This document shows positions 21,635 through 29,609 of a stretch of 32,614 nucleotides of DNA, in pieces. The position numbers were made by a program, and so were the translations under genes. This DNA is from Candidatus Zhuqueibacterota bacterium (lineage in GTDB: Bacteria; Zhuqueibacterota; Zhuqueibacteria; Residuimicrobiales; JAFGEC01), in the NCBI GenBank assembly GCA_016931775.1, contig JAFGEC010000003.1, forward strand, positions 1 through 32,614, given 5' to 3'. A model generated the notes under the pieces. The model had not been told where the DNA came from. It ran no database searches and was given only the letters and a program-made list of their open reading frames with translations. Positions within the stretch are counted from its first letter, which is position 1. Every line of letters starts with the position of its first letter.

Positions 21635-21674
21635 GCACGGTCGCCCGGCCCGGATTGCGGGTCGGGAATCGTGC
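21635..21674 (+). other. GC-rich hairpin in the 5' region of a small gene
   Basis: GCACG and CGTGC (21635-21639, 21670-21674) enclose CCCGGCCCG facing CGGGTCGGG (8 of 9 paired) around a GATTG loop. It stands out as a GC island in an AT-rich intergenic region about 107 bases before the next start. It could be an mRNA leader structure or a mobile palindrome. It has no tail of T, so it is not a typical terminator. Confidence 0.4.
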
Positions 21675-21780
21675 GATACCAACGGAGGATCATATTCAAT
21701 TCGAATAAATGTTAACGAAAAGATATTTAAACGCTATCAAATATATTTAAATAGACTTTGTATCAAAAAAGGAGGATATG

Positions 21781-22179
21781 ATGAAACGAATTTATGTTTT
21801 CAAAGCAAAATCACTGGTTCCTGACGAGTATCAGCCCAAACTCGATAAGAAAGAAATCCAATCTGATTTCCCCAATTACAGTATAATAACAAAATATCAA
21901 AATGATTCTTCTTTGCATTTTGGTGATATTGAACTTTTTTTATCTTCGACAGCAACCGCAATCGTAAACATTAAAAATAAAATTTCTTCATTTATAGAAC
22001 AAGATATTGGAATGAAGACGAGTGAATTCGCTGTATTTGATATAAAACTATTACCGAGGTCCATTTTCATTTTAGGAATAGTTGAATATAAAGCGAAACA
22101 AAAAAGTAAAAAATCAGCCAAACATCCAACCCGGGAAAAAAACAAAGGTTTATTATCTTGGCTGAAATTATGGAAATAA
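21781..22179 (+). CDS. Small protein, function unknown
   Basis: The 132-residue product has no signal peptide. It contains alternating beta-like segments (FGDIELFLSS, FAVFDIKLLP, FILGIVEYK) and ends in a Lys-rich tail with a Trp-containing helix (LLSWLKLWK), which may touch the membrane. AGGAGG is five bases from the ATG at 21781; the ATG three bases earlier would be too close to it. A GC-rich hairpin lies upstream at 21635-21674. It converges with the GH97 gene, with only 12 bases between stops. I do not recognise the family. Confidence 0.6.
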   Translation: MKRIYVFKAKSLVPDEYQPKLDKKEIQSDFPNYSIITKYQNDSSLHFGDIELFLSSTATAIVNIKNKISSFIEQDIGMKTSEFAVFDIKLLPRSIFILGIVEYKAKQKSKKSAKHPTREKNKGLLSWLKLWK

Positions 22180-22191
22180 CGGCAACATGGA

Positions 22192-24138
22192 TTAAGATTT
22201 CGTCAACCTGATCACAAATCCACCCAGCGGTTTGATTTTAACCGTCTTATTCTCACCCGGCAGCACCACGATTTTCTGCGATATAAAGCTGTTTTTCTCC
22301 TGGCCATCCGTGATATATACACCTGAAAATTCAGCATTGCCTAACAACGATAAATTCAATTCCAGCTCTTTTTCTGCCATTTCACCGTTTATACCTGCGA
22401 TATACCATATAGAACTAAAACGGCGGGCAATCACTACAAATTTTCCGGGATAGCCGTCAATAAAACGGGTTTCATTCCATACGACCGGTACATCTTTGAG
22501 GAACTGTTTCGGTTCTTCGGGTAACGCCTGATAAGCCTCCACCCTGTCTGCCATATGCAGCCAGCCCGACTGAAACACCACGGATAAGGCCAACTCGTGG
22601 GCGGAAGACGTTAAATGCGGATACCTGTTATTGGAAAAAGTAACCGGAGTATAATCCATCGGCCCGACAACATTACGTGTAAACGGTAAAATTGTATTGT
22701 ACCACGGCGCAGTTTCCGGATAAGAGCCGTCAAATATATAACACTCGGCCCCGCGAACCGCTTCCATGCTCATCAAATTCGGGTAGGTACGGCTCCATCC
22801 TCGCGGCAGCGTACAGCCGTGAAAGTTGACCAAAAGGTGATAATCGGCCGCATCCCGGAGAATATCGATGTACTGCTGTATTCTGTCCTGCTTGTCACTC
22901 TGAAAAAAATCAACCTTGACACCGCTGATTCCAAGCTTTTGTAAATATTTAAATTCCCTTCTGCGAATACCCCGCTCGTGCATGCGGTCACGCGGCTTTT
23001 CGGTGACGATGTTATGGGCACCACCGGAATTATACCATAACAATATGCCGACATTTTTTTGTTTGCCATAGTCCGCCAGTTGCCGCAGTTTTGACTCGCC
23101 CATTTCATCCCAGTTGGCATCGATAAGAGAATATTCCCATCCCATATCTGCGGCCAAATCGATAAAATCCTTCAGGCGTTTAAAATTTTTTGGACTATCC
23201 TGCTCAGACCACCAGCTCCACGAGACCCGTCCGGGTTTGATCCACGATACATCTTCCAGTGCACAATCAGGATTCAGATCGGTAATTGCCGTCGATTCAA
23301 CAATACTGGCTGGTGATTCACCGAACAAGACGACGCGCCACGGTGTCGCCCACGGTAAAGTGAAAGTGGGCTCGACCTTGCCCACACTCTCTCCTTCACC
23401 CTTGTCCGGAAAGCGGATTTTATAAATATTGTCATTGACCTGCTGTTCCAGCCGTGTACCGCAATAACCGCCATCCATTAAAGCCTCGGTCATTAAAACC
23501 CAGCAACTATTTTCAAGTTCAAACAAAACGGGAAAAGACCATCCGGCTTCGATTGAAGATGCCGTACCAACAGGGATATCCTTTTGGTAAAAAGTTTCAT
23601 ACGCGGGCGTCCACATGGAGGGATTATCATGAGGCTGCATAAAACCAACGGCACCGGCCGGAATTTTGAAACCGGTTTCTTCACCTGTTATTGTATAAAG
23701 TGTACTATCCTCATCCGGAAAACGGTAGCGGAAAGCAATGCCGTCATTAAATGCCCGTACAATAAACTCGAACCGGGTACCAGCCTGATTGGCGAAAAGA
23801 AGTGTGGTTTGAAAGGAAGAAGCGGCACATTCAGTTTTCTTACCGTGCGAAAGTGAATATTTTTCTTCGATAACATCCGGTCCCGTCTTACCCATAAAAA
23901 CCAGAGGCTCCACAAACGACTGGTCATCTCTCTGGATACCCAGAGGTGATTTTTCCACAACCCGGACTTTTCCCGAAGCGGTTTTCAGAATGACATCATA
24001 ATACAACCGGCCGTCCTGCAAAAACACGGACATTTGATGTATTTTATCGGGTGACGTAATAAGCCAGTTGCTGGTTCCGGACATACAGCCCAGGTATAAA
24101 AAAATGAAAAACAAAAAGAAAATGATGTTTTTTGACAT
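22192..24138 (-). CDS. Glycoside hydrolase family 97 enzyme (alpha-galactosidase/alpha-glucosidase), lipoprotein
   Basis: The 648-residue protein starts with a lipoprotein-type signal (FLYLGC). It shows the GH97 order: an N-terminal beta-sandwich with SPDKIHQMSVFLQDGRLYY, a TIM barrel with GRVSWSWWSEQ and YSLIDANWDE, then GVKVDFFQSDKQ with Asp410, NFHGCTLPRGWSRTYPN, and a C-terminal all-beta domain. In GH97 an Asp at this barrel position is the nucleophile of retaining alpha-galactosidases, while inverting SusB-type enzymes use Glu bases. The match of Asp410 favours the retaining type, but I have not aligned it. AAGGAG lies seven bases before the ATG. It acts at the outer membrane or periplasm on alpha-linked sugars. 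Confidence 0.92.
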   Translation of the reverse strand: MSKNIIFFLFFIFLYLGCMSGTSNWLITSPDKIHQMSVFLQDGRLYYDVILKTASGKVRVVEKSPLGIQRDDQSFVEPLVFMGKTGPDVIEEKYSLSHGKKTECAASSFQTTLLFANQAGTRFEFIVRAFNDGIAFRYRFPDEDSTLYTITGEETGFKIPAGAVGFMQPHDNPSMWTPAYETFYQKDIPVGTASSIEAGWSFPVLFELENSCWVLMTEALMDGGYCGTRLEQQVNDNIYKIRFPDKGEGESVGKVEPTFTLPWATPWRVVLFGESPASIVESTAITDLNPDCALEDVSWIKPGRVSWSWWSEQDSPKNFKRLKDFIDLAADMGWEYSLIDANWDEMGESKLRQLADYGKQKNVGILLWYNSGGAHNIVTEKPRDRMHERGIRRREFKYLQKLGISGVKVDFFQSDKQDRIQQYIDILRDAADYHLLVNFHGCTLPRGWSRTYPNLMSMEAVRGAECYIFDGSYPETAPWYNTILPFTRNVVGPMDYTPVTFSNNRYPHLTSSAHELALSVVFQSGWLHMADRVEAYQALPEEPKQFLKDVPVVWNETRFIDGYPGKFVVIARRFSSIWYIAGINGEMAEKELELNLSLLGNAEFSGVYITDGQEKNSFISQKIVVLPGENKTVKIKPLGGFVIRLTKS

Positions 24139-24293
24139 TTAAAATCTCCTTTTTATTTTAAGATCAAAGGTGATGACGGAATTTTATCTAACTCTGATGA
24201 AAATTTTTCCTTCCGGAAGAACATACAATACTATTTTTTATCAAGCTGCATTTTAAGGCACGATCAATTTTTAGCGGCTTTACTCATATTATT

Positions 24294-24815
24294 TCAAAGT
24301 CCTTCTCTCAATTTTGCAAATAAAAGCTGATCGAGTACTTTGCCGCGCTTGACAACATTTGCGCGTAAACGACCTTCCAGGGTAAATCCTGCTTTTTCCA
24401 GCACACGGACCGATGCGATATTATCCGCAAATGGTTCGGCGTATATACGATTCAAGCCGAATTCCCGGAATGCATAATCCGTGACCGCCCGAACGGCTTT
24501 TGTAATGATGCCACGCCCCCAAAAAGGTTCGGCAAGCCAATAACCCATCTCAGCAGAAAAACGGTGCACATCCTTACCGGCCATAAAGCCGATACTGCCG
24601 ATTGCCTCCTCGTGATTGGCAATAGCAAAGTATGTACAGGGATTCATTTCGAGAACTATCGCAAGAAATTTTTCTGCATCTGCCGGTTTATAGGGTGACG
24701 GAAAGGCATCGCGAAGGTTGACGGCGATTTTTGGATTGTCGGCATATTTAAATAATGCCGGAATGTCGGATTTTTGCCAATTTCGGACATAATAATTATC
24801 GATTTTTAACTGCAT
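24294..24815 (-). CDS. GNAT-family N-acetyltransferase (RimJ/RimL-like)
   Basis: The 173-residue protein is a single GNAT domain. It opens with a YYVRNWQKSDIPALFKYADN element typical of the RimJ/RimL subgroup and contains GYWLAEPFWGRGIITKAV, the acetyl-CoA pyrophosphate-binding loop (Q/RxxGxG/A type). It ends with NIASVRVLEKAGFTLEGRLR, the subgroup's hallmark. GAGGTGAC immediately precedes the ATG. It acetylates an amino group on a small molecule or protein N-terminus; the substrate cannot be told from sequence. It is divergent from the CBM9-like gene and separated from it by the repeat-rich noncoding region. Confidence 0.9.
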   Translation of the reverse strand: MQLKIDNYYVRNWQKSDIPALFKYADNPKIAVNLRDAFPSPYKPADAEKFLAIVLEMNPCTYFAIANHEEAIGSIGFMAGKDVHRFSAEMGYWLAEPFWGRGIITKAVRAVTDYAFREFGLNRIYAEPFADNIASVRVLEKAGFTLEGRLRANVVKRGKVLDQLLFAKLREGL

Positions 24816-25095
24816 GTCACCTCATTTTTGTATATTTACTTTTATCTTGAGGCTACTTTGGTTTCACTGGACTGGTCCCGAAAAAACATGTCCATACATT
24901 CAACTTAGGAAAATTAATTCTAATGTTCAACCCAAAAAGTTTTTATATCACAATGTACGTGTATTCCGGTAAAAAAAGAATGTCATGGATGATACCGGAC
25001 CTTACAATATGGCTGAATGCGTATATGAATACTAAACTTTGAGAAAAAACATAACAGCTGAAGTCGATTTATTAAACAAAATTGCCCGGGTAAAA

Positions 25096-25122
25096 TCTCT
25101 GCGCCTCCGCGGCTCTGCGCGA
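25096..25122 (+). repeat. Dispersed CTCTGCG-type repeat
   Basis: The segment reads CTCTGCGCCTCCGCGG and then CTCTGCGCG, followed by a run of A. This sing-song CTCTGCG/CTCCGCG pattern is a short intergenic repeat I have seen in unrelated bacterial genomes, often next to A- or T-rich ends. Only one copy is present in this window. Confidence 0.45.
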
Positions 25123-25210
25123 AAAAAAAAATCACATTAAAGCGCAGAAATCAAGTTGATTGTTTTGGTATTATTATCAATAGTAATAAAATTTTGGGGG
25201 ATACTCTGAA

Positions 25211-25476
25211 GTAACATGTCACTAACCGGGGGGTGGATATGATAATCATTGCGAAAACACCTGTACCAGTGCGATGCACCTGAAAATCTTGAATGTATAG
25301 AAATACCGTCTTCTGTCTGATATTGTATAACGGTGCATCGCACTTTTAAATTTATGCAAAAGATGCAACAAGGTGCGACGCACCGTCAAATATATCTTTT
25401 GCGAGACGGCGATTCTGTTGTTTATTTGAGTGAAGGTGCGTCGCACCGCTTTACCCCTCGGTTAGTGACATATTAC
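25211..25476. repeat. 266-bp nested inverted-repeat element (MITE-like)
   Basis: The ends are inverted repeats of 24 bases with about 22 matches: GTAACATGTCACTAACCG begins at 25211 and its complement, CGGTTAGTGACATATTAC, ends at 25476. Inside are four short palindromes: GTGCGATGCACC (25270-25281), GGTGCATCGCAC (25332-25343), GGTGCGACGCACC (25372-25384) and GGTGCGTCGCACC (25436-25448). The first pair are exact reverse complements of each other, and so are the second pair. CTGAA occurs just outside both ends but is not adjacent on the right. No transposase is encoded. Confidence 0.65.
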
Positions 25477-25731
25477 ACCCTGAATAATATTGCACTTGCA
25501 ATTAATACGGTTTTTGCCTATCTTTTTATAATAAAAAAAGTACGGTAAAGATAAAAAAACCGTCACTTTACGCCCTTAGGTCATCGAACTTGCATTTAAA
25601 TATCGATAACTCTAACTCTATATTCAAAAAAGTGATCTATCATACCCGATCGACCACCCGTGTCTGCAGTCTATATTCTCCAAATAACAGTACTATAACA
25701 AATGTAATTCACTCTTGAAAGGAGACAACAA

Positions 25732-26862
25732 ATGAAAAAAGTGTTACCATTCTTGCTCATCAGTGCAATGGTATTTCCATTTATTGCGGAAACGCAGGAA
25801 TTCAGCATCACGATCGATGCGGAAAAGGACGTATGGTACGAATCATTAACCGGACAGGCGGACGGACTGGTTTTCCTTCCTGCTGCAAGTTATCTCCGGG
25901 ATGTCGGCAGCGCTCCCGACGATGATGCCGATATATCCGCAGTTATCTGGATGTGCTGGGATGCCGATTACCTGTACTTTTACGGAGAAATGAAGGATGA
26001 TTTCGTAACCGCATCAAATACTGAAAGGTATCAGAATGATTGTATTGAATTAAAATTCGATCCGGATCCGAATTCCGGTACCGGTTCAGCAACATCGAAC
26101 TTGCGCCTAACAGCTCTTGACGAAGACCTGGCTGAGCAGCAATCCGGTGTGGATAATTTAAATGGTTCGGGCCATCTGGTTGATCCGGGAGGGAATAAAT
26201 ATGATCCGTTTGAAGAAGATTACGCACGCAGATTAACGGAAAACGGATATGTACTTGAATTTCGTGTTCCTCTGGAATACATTAATGAACCGGAAGACGA
26301 TCGATACATGGTGAGGAATGAGGGAGAGGTCTTTGGCATGGCGATCAACCTGGGAGACAATGATTCCGGCAGCCGCGATCATATGCTGCAGTGGTCAGCG
26401 GGCCATACGGATGCGGCTCACAGTCAGAGCATACATCTTGGTTCTATTACATATCTCGCAGACCACAAGTTGAAATTTGAAGCCGTCAGTCCGCGGGATG
26501 CATCCGTCGTTAATGATAGTGCCGATGTATGGTATACCAATCCATATCCGGTTGCCGTAGATAAGGAACCGATGCCGGTCGAATTTTTCAACCTGCTTTC
26601 AAATTATCCAAATCCGTTTAATCCGGTTACAACAATTCAATATCAAATGAAACGGTCGGAAACGGCAAATCTGACTGTTTATTCGCTTACCGGTGAACCG
26701 GTCAAACATTTAATCGTCAATCAATTTCAAGAGTCCGGTTTATATGAAATCTCATGGAACGGCACAAATGAGAATGGTGAGGCGGTAAGCAGCGGTACTT
26801 ATTTTTACAAACTCTCCACACCGTCAATGGTCGTTACCAACAAGATGCTGCTTTTAAAGTAG
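25732..26862 (+). CDS. Secreted CBM9/DOMON-like sugar-binding protein with T9SS sorting domain
   Basis: The 376-residue protein has a Sec signal (MKKVLPFLLISAMVFPFIA). Its main domain resembles family 9 carbohydrate-binding or DOMON-like modules: SITIDAEKDVWYESL, an acidic DDDADISAVIWMCWDADYLY strand pair, DCIELKFDPD, GYVLEFRVPLEYI and FGMAINLGDND. This is the pattern of the domain that follows xylanases and appears alone in FCB secretomes. A T9SS type A domain (SNYPNPFNP through NKMLLLK) ends it. AAGGAG lies seven bases before the ATG. It is likely exported and displayed as a glycan-binding protein, which fits the hydrolases around it. Confidence 0.85.
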   Translation: MKKVLPFLLISAMVFPFIAETQEFSITIDAEKDVWYESLTGQADGLVFLPAASYLRDVGSAPDDDADISAVIWMCWDADYLYFYGEMKDDFVTASNTERYQNDCIELKFDPDPNSGTGSATSNLRLTALDEDLAEQQSGVDNLNGSGHLVDPGGNKYDPFEEDYARRLTENGYVLEFRVPLEYINEPEDDRYMVRNEGEVFGMAINLGDNDSGSRDHMLQWSAGHTDAAHSQSIHLGSITYLADHKLKFEAVSPRDASVVNDSADVWYTNPYPVAVDKEPMPVEFFNLLSNYPNPFNPVTTIQYQMKRSETANLTVYSLTGEPVKHLIVNQFQESGLYEISWNGTNENGEAVSSGTYFYKLSTPSMVVTNKMLLLK

Positions 26863-26887
26863 AATTAAATACGGCATTAAAAAAGTA

Positions 26888-26934
26888 TGCGGGGCTTTGA
26901 ATAATAAAATCCATAGCTATGTCAGAGTCCCGCA
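26888..26934. terminator. Hairpin between converging genes, possible bidirectional terminator
   Basis: TGCGGGGCTTTGA (26888-26900) pairs with TCAGAGTCCCGCA (26922-26934) with two mismatches that can form G-U pairs. It sits between the CBM9-like stop and the converging sulfatase gene. No long T run follows in either direction, so it may be a factor-assisted or weak terminator. Confidence 0.5.
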
Positions 26935-27048
26935 TCAATTGATTGTCAATTAGACTTGATGACACAGGAGACTCTTTTTTTCTCAGAGACAGGGCACAAT
27001 ATCTTGTCCGGAGATGACTTCGCTTTGATAAAACGGCTGCCTGATGAA

Positions 27049-28593
27049 CTAATGTGCCTCAATATCCGCGTTCTTATCCGGAGGTATACAGAATCTTGCA
27101 AGCTGTTCATCGACAGACAGCGTGTCCGGTATTTGCCGGGCATGGGGATGTGTATTTTTGAACCACTCGAGCAGACGCTGTTTGAGTGAGGATAAAATTT
27201 TTGTATTCCTGGGACCGTCTGCCAGATTCTTTTTTTCGAAAGGATCGTTTGCAACATTATACAGCCGATGTAAAACACCCGAGGGGCCATAGCCGGTGGT
27301 GTAACCCTGTCCAAGGTCACGTTCGCCGGTGGTATAAATGTACTTCCACTCCTTGCTTCGCACCATGGATTTGTTGTCCACAAGGAACTCTGAAAATACA
27401 TAATCTTTATATTCTTTTTTTGAACCATCCAGAACGGCTTTAAAACTCCTGCCCTGAGCGTCCGGCATGGGATCAACATCAAGAATATCGAGGATGGTCG
27501 GCGCCAGATCGACAAATTCAGTCAACGCATCGATTACTCTGGCTGGTCCGTAACGGCCGCCGGCTTGAAAAATCAACGGCGATCTGATGGCCGGATCCCA
27601 CATCATGTGTTTTTCAAATCTTTTATGGTCGCCTATCAGGTAACCCTGGTCGCCGATATAAACAACCAGCGTTTCCGAGTCTAATTGAAGCTCCTCCAGT
27701 GCTGATAATATGAGACCGATGTTCTTGTCCAGATGTTCAACCGATGTATAATAAGAAACAATAATGCCCCGTTTGTCGCTTTCACTCAAGTCACGGAATA
27801 TCTCCGGAATCCAGCGGTCATCCTCAGGACCGGTTTCGGGGAGAGGCATGTTTTCGGGATTGTATTTCTCCATATATTCGATAGGAAAATGAAAGGGTGA
27901 ATGAGGTTCGTGAAATCCAACCCATAAACAGAATTTATTGATCTTATTTTCATGCAAAAATTTGATTGCCTGGTCGGCTAAAAACTTACCCTCGCAGTCC
28001 TTATCGTAATATTCCGAAGGCAGCATATCTGCATTCAACCAGATACGGGCGGGATCGACAAAAGGACGCCATTTTGGACGTGTTTTAATATCCTGTGGGG
28101 GTTTTTGAGGCGGATTTTCCACCAACCAGCGTTGATAATCCCGGGCTGTGATACGAACATTAAATCCGTGCGGTAAATCATCATTAAAATGCGTTTTCCC
28201 GATCACACCTGTCACATATCCTCTTTCCTTTAAATGTTCAGCGATGGTCACCTGATCTGCAGGGAACGGCGTGCGCAACAAGGTAACACCGGTCGCATGA
28301 GGATACCTGCCGGTTAGAAGTGATTGCCGAGATGCACTGCATAAAGGCGCATTGGCAAAAGCCGTCGAAAACCTGACACCCCGCGAAGCCATTTTGTCCA
28401 GATTGGGCGTTCGCACGATCGTGTTACCATAACATCCCAAAACAGAAGCCGCATGATCGTCGCCGATAAGGACTATGACATTCTTTAATTTTTGTTGACC
28501 GGAGCCGCAACGCTCAAACAAGTACGGTACGGACAATCCTGCCGCCGTAAATACACTTGCTGATTTTATAAAGCTCCGTCTTGTTGTTTTCAT
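27049..28593 (-). CDS. Exported sulfatase (alkaline phosphatase superfamily)
   Basis: I choose the ATG at 28593, preceded by AGGAGAAGG; the frame is open further back but overlaps the upstream gene. The 514-residue product starts with a twin-arginine signal (KTTRRSFIKSAS), so it would be exported folded by Tat. Metal ligands appear in VLIGDDHAAS (Asp45, Asp46). The active-site consensus is CSASR (85-89), a C-x-A-x-R form with Cys converted to formylglycine by an FGE-type enzyme, and is followed by LLTGRYPH. Later motifs include GVIGKTHFND, PHSPFHFP and VVYIGDQGYLIGDHKRFEKH. It removes sulfate from a carbohydrate ester, probably within the same pathway as the epimerase and DUF4434 genes upstream. 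Confidence 0.93.
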   Translation of the reverse strand: MKTTRRSFIKSASVFTAAGLSVPYLFERCGSGQQKLKNVIVLIGDDHAASVLGCYGNTIVRTPNLDKMASRGVRFSTAFANAPLCSASRQSLLTGRYPHATGVTLLRTPFPADQVTIAEHLKERGYVTGVIGKTHFNDDLPHGFNVRITARDYQRWLVENPPQKPPQDIKTRPKWRPFVDPARIWLNADMLPSEYYDKDCEGKFLADQAIKFLHENKINKFCLWVGFHEPHSPFHFPIEYMEKYNPENMPLPETGPEDDRWIPEIFRDLSESDKRGIIVSYYTSVEHLDKNIGLILSALEELQLDSETLVVYIGDQGYLIGDHKRFEKHMMWDPAIRSPLIFQAGGRYGPARVIDALTEFVDLAPTILDILDVDPMPDAQGRSFKAVLDGSKKEYKDYVFSEFLVDNKSMVRSKEWKYIYTTGERDLGQGYTTGYGPSGVLHRLYNVANDPFEKKNLADGPRNTKILSSLKQRLLEWFKNTHPHARQIPDTLSVDEQLARFCIPPDKNADIEAH

Positions 28594-28669
28594 GACCTTC
28601 TCCTGTTGTATGGCTTCATATAAAAGTAAGATTTCCAGAGCTGTTTTAAATTCATTTTTGCAATAACCT

Positions 28670-29431
28670 TCACGAAACAATCTTGTCGACAAAATATTCC
28701 GGGACGGCTTTTATTTTTTTCAAAACATCTTGCCACAAACTTTCCGCTTCGATTAAAAATGATTCGGCAGATAAAACCGGACCGGTTTTCAGGGTGGATA
28801 TGCGGACGACATTCTGAATTCGTTCATACCGCTGTTCCCATCCCTTAAAATTATGCTGCAGATACGATTTTCGAATGCTCCGGCCGGATTCGACGACCAG
28901 TTCATATTCCAGCCAGTCTCCGAACAAATACGGCGGCTCGGTTTTTTCTTCGATCGCATGCATGGATGTATTTGGTTTTAATCCACAACCAAGCATAAGA
29001 ATCTGTCCGTTATATTCTGGCAAAATGTGAAATGGTGAAAAAGAACCGCAGGGCGTGTGGTCACGGTGGTGTTGTGCCAGAATTCGTTCAGCCAGAAAAC
29101 CCGTTCCGCAAACCGAATGGGTCGGATGGATGCTTCTTTTTGAGCCCTTACGTTTACGAAAATACTCGGGGATCGCTCCGACACATACGGGCGTTTGTAA
29201 AACATCAAACAGCGGATTTTTCTCATTTACGTTTTCATAACTCAGGGCCGGCATCAGCAGTGTTCCACCGGGACCGAGCGCATCGAGTAATCCACGAATC
29301 ACAGTTTCGGCGCCGCCATTCACATGTCCCATGGATTTTAACGAAGAATGCACCATCAGAACACCACCCGGCCGGACGCCCAGCTCCAGTAAATTTTGAC
29401 GGATTTGATTTTCTTGATTTTCAGAATTCAT
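28670..29431 (-). CDS. AAC(3)-family (aminoglycoside N3-acetyltransferase-like) protein
   Basis: I prefer the ATG at 29431 (253 residues), since homologous sequence begins at ENQIRQNLLELGVRPGG. The frame is open to 29521, where 30 extra residues look non-homologous; neither start has a clear ribosome-binding site. Family motifs are present: LMVHSSLKSMGHVNGGAETV, GTLLMPALSYEN, SIHPTHSVCGTG, DHTPCGSFSPF and LMLGCGL, covering the acetyl-CoA and active-site regions (HPTHS, TPCG). Many proteins of this fold lie in carbohydrate operons and acetylate amino sugars. Its position between an AGE epimerase and a sulfatase makes that more likely than drug resistance. Confidence 0.85.
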   Translation of the reverse strand: MNSENQENQIRQNLLELGVRPGGVLMVHSSLKSMGHVNGGAETVIRGLLDALGPGGTLLMPALSYENVNEKNPLFDVLQTPVCVGAIPEYFRKRKGSKRSIHPTHSVCGTGFLAERILAQHHRDHTPCGSFSPFHILPEYNGQILMLGCGLKPNTSMHAIEEKTEPPYLFGDWLEYELVVESGRSIRKSYLQHNFKGWEQRYERIQNVVRISTLKTGPVLSAESFLIEAESLWQDVLKKIKAVPEYFVDKIVS

Positions 29432-29609
29432 GCAATCAGAACAAAATATGAATAAATGTTTTTTTCGACATCGCCTTGTGAATATATTATACCCAAAATT
29501 ACCTTCATCCATCCTTTTCATGTAGATGACAATATGTCTGCCGGAATCATTGGCTGAAAAATTTACATTTCATTCTGATGCAACAGTGAAAAAAAATAGA
29601 ATCATGTTA

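Larger units (their letters stand above)
24816..25731. other. Repeat-rich noncoding region
   Basis: No gene is supported; open frames here run through repeats. The region holds a CTCTGCG-type dispersed repeat (25096-25122) and a 266-bp nested inverted-repeat element (25211-25476). A hairpin ACGGTTTTTGCCTATCTTT facing AAAGATAAAAAAACCGT is at 25507-25525 and 25547-25563. AAGGAG, the ribosome-binding site of the next gene, is at the right end. Confidence 0.6.

Noticed and set aside
21635-21674. tRNA-like or rRNA-like fragment
   Set aside because: It is one long stem with no cloverleaf arms, anticodon loop or CCA end.
25211-25476. CRISPR array or integron attC site
   Set aside because: The palindromes are irregularly spaced with no constant-length repeats and spacers, and the GTTAGTG end does not fit the attC core GTTRRRY; no cas or integrase gene is present.
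25333-25548. A 71-codon plus-strand open frame across the GGTGC palindromes
   Set aside because: Its sequence is a translation of the repeats and hairpins, with no ribosome-binding site or recognisable domain.
28670-29431. Aminoglycoside resistance gene
   Set aside because: The fold matches AAC(3), but the carbohydrate operon context and absence of mobile elements do not support a resistance role.
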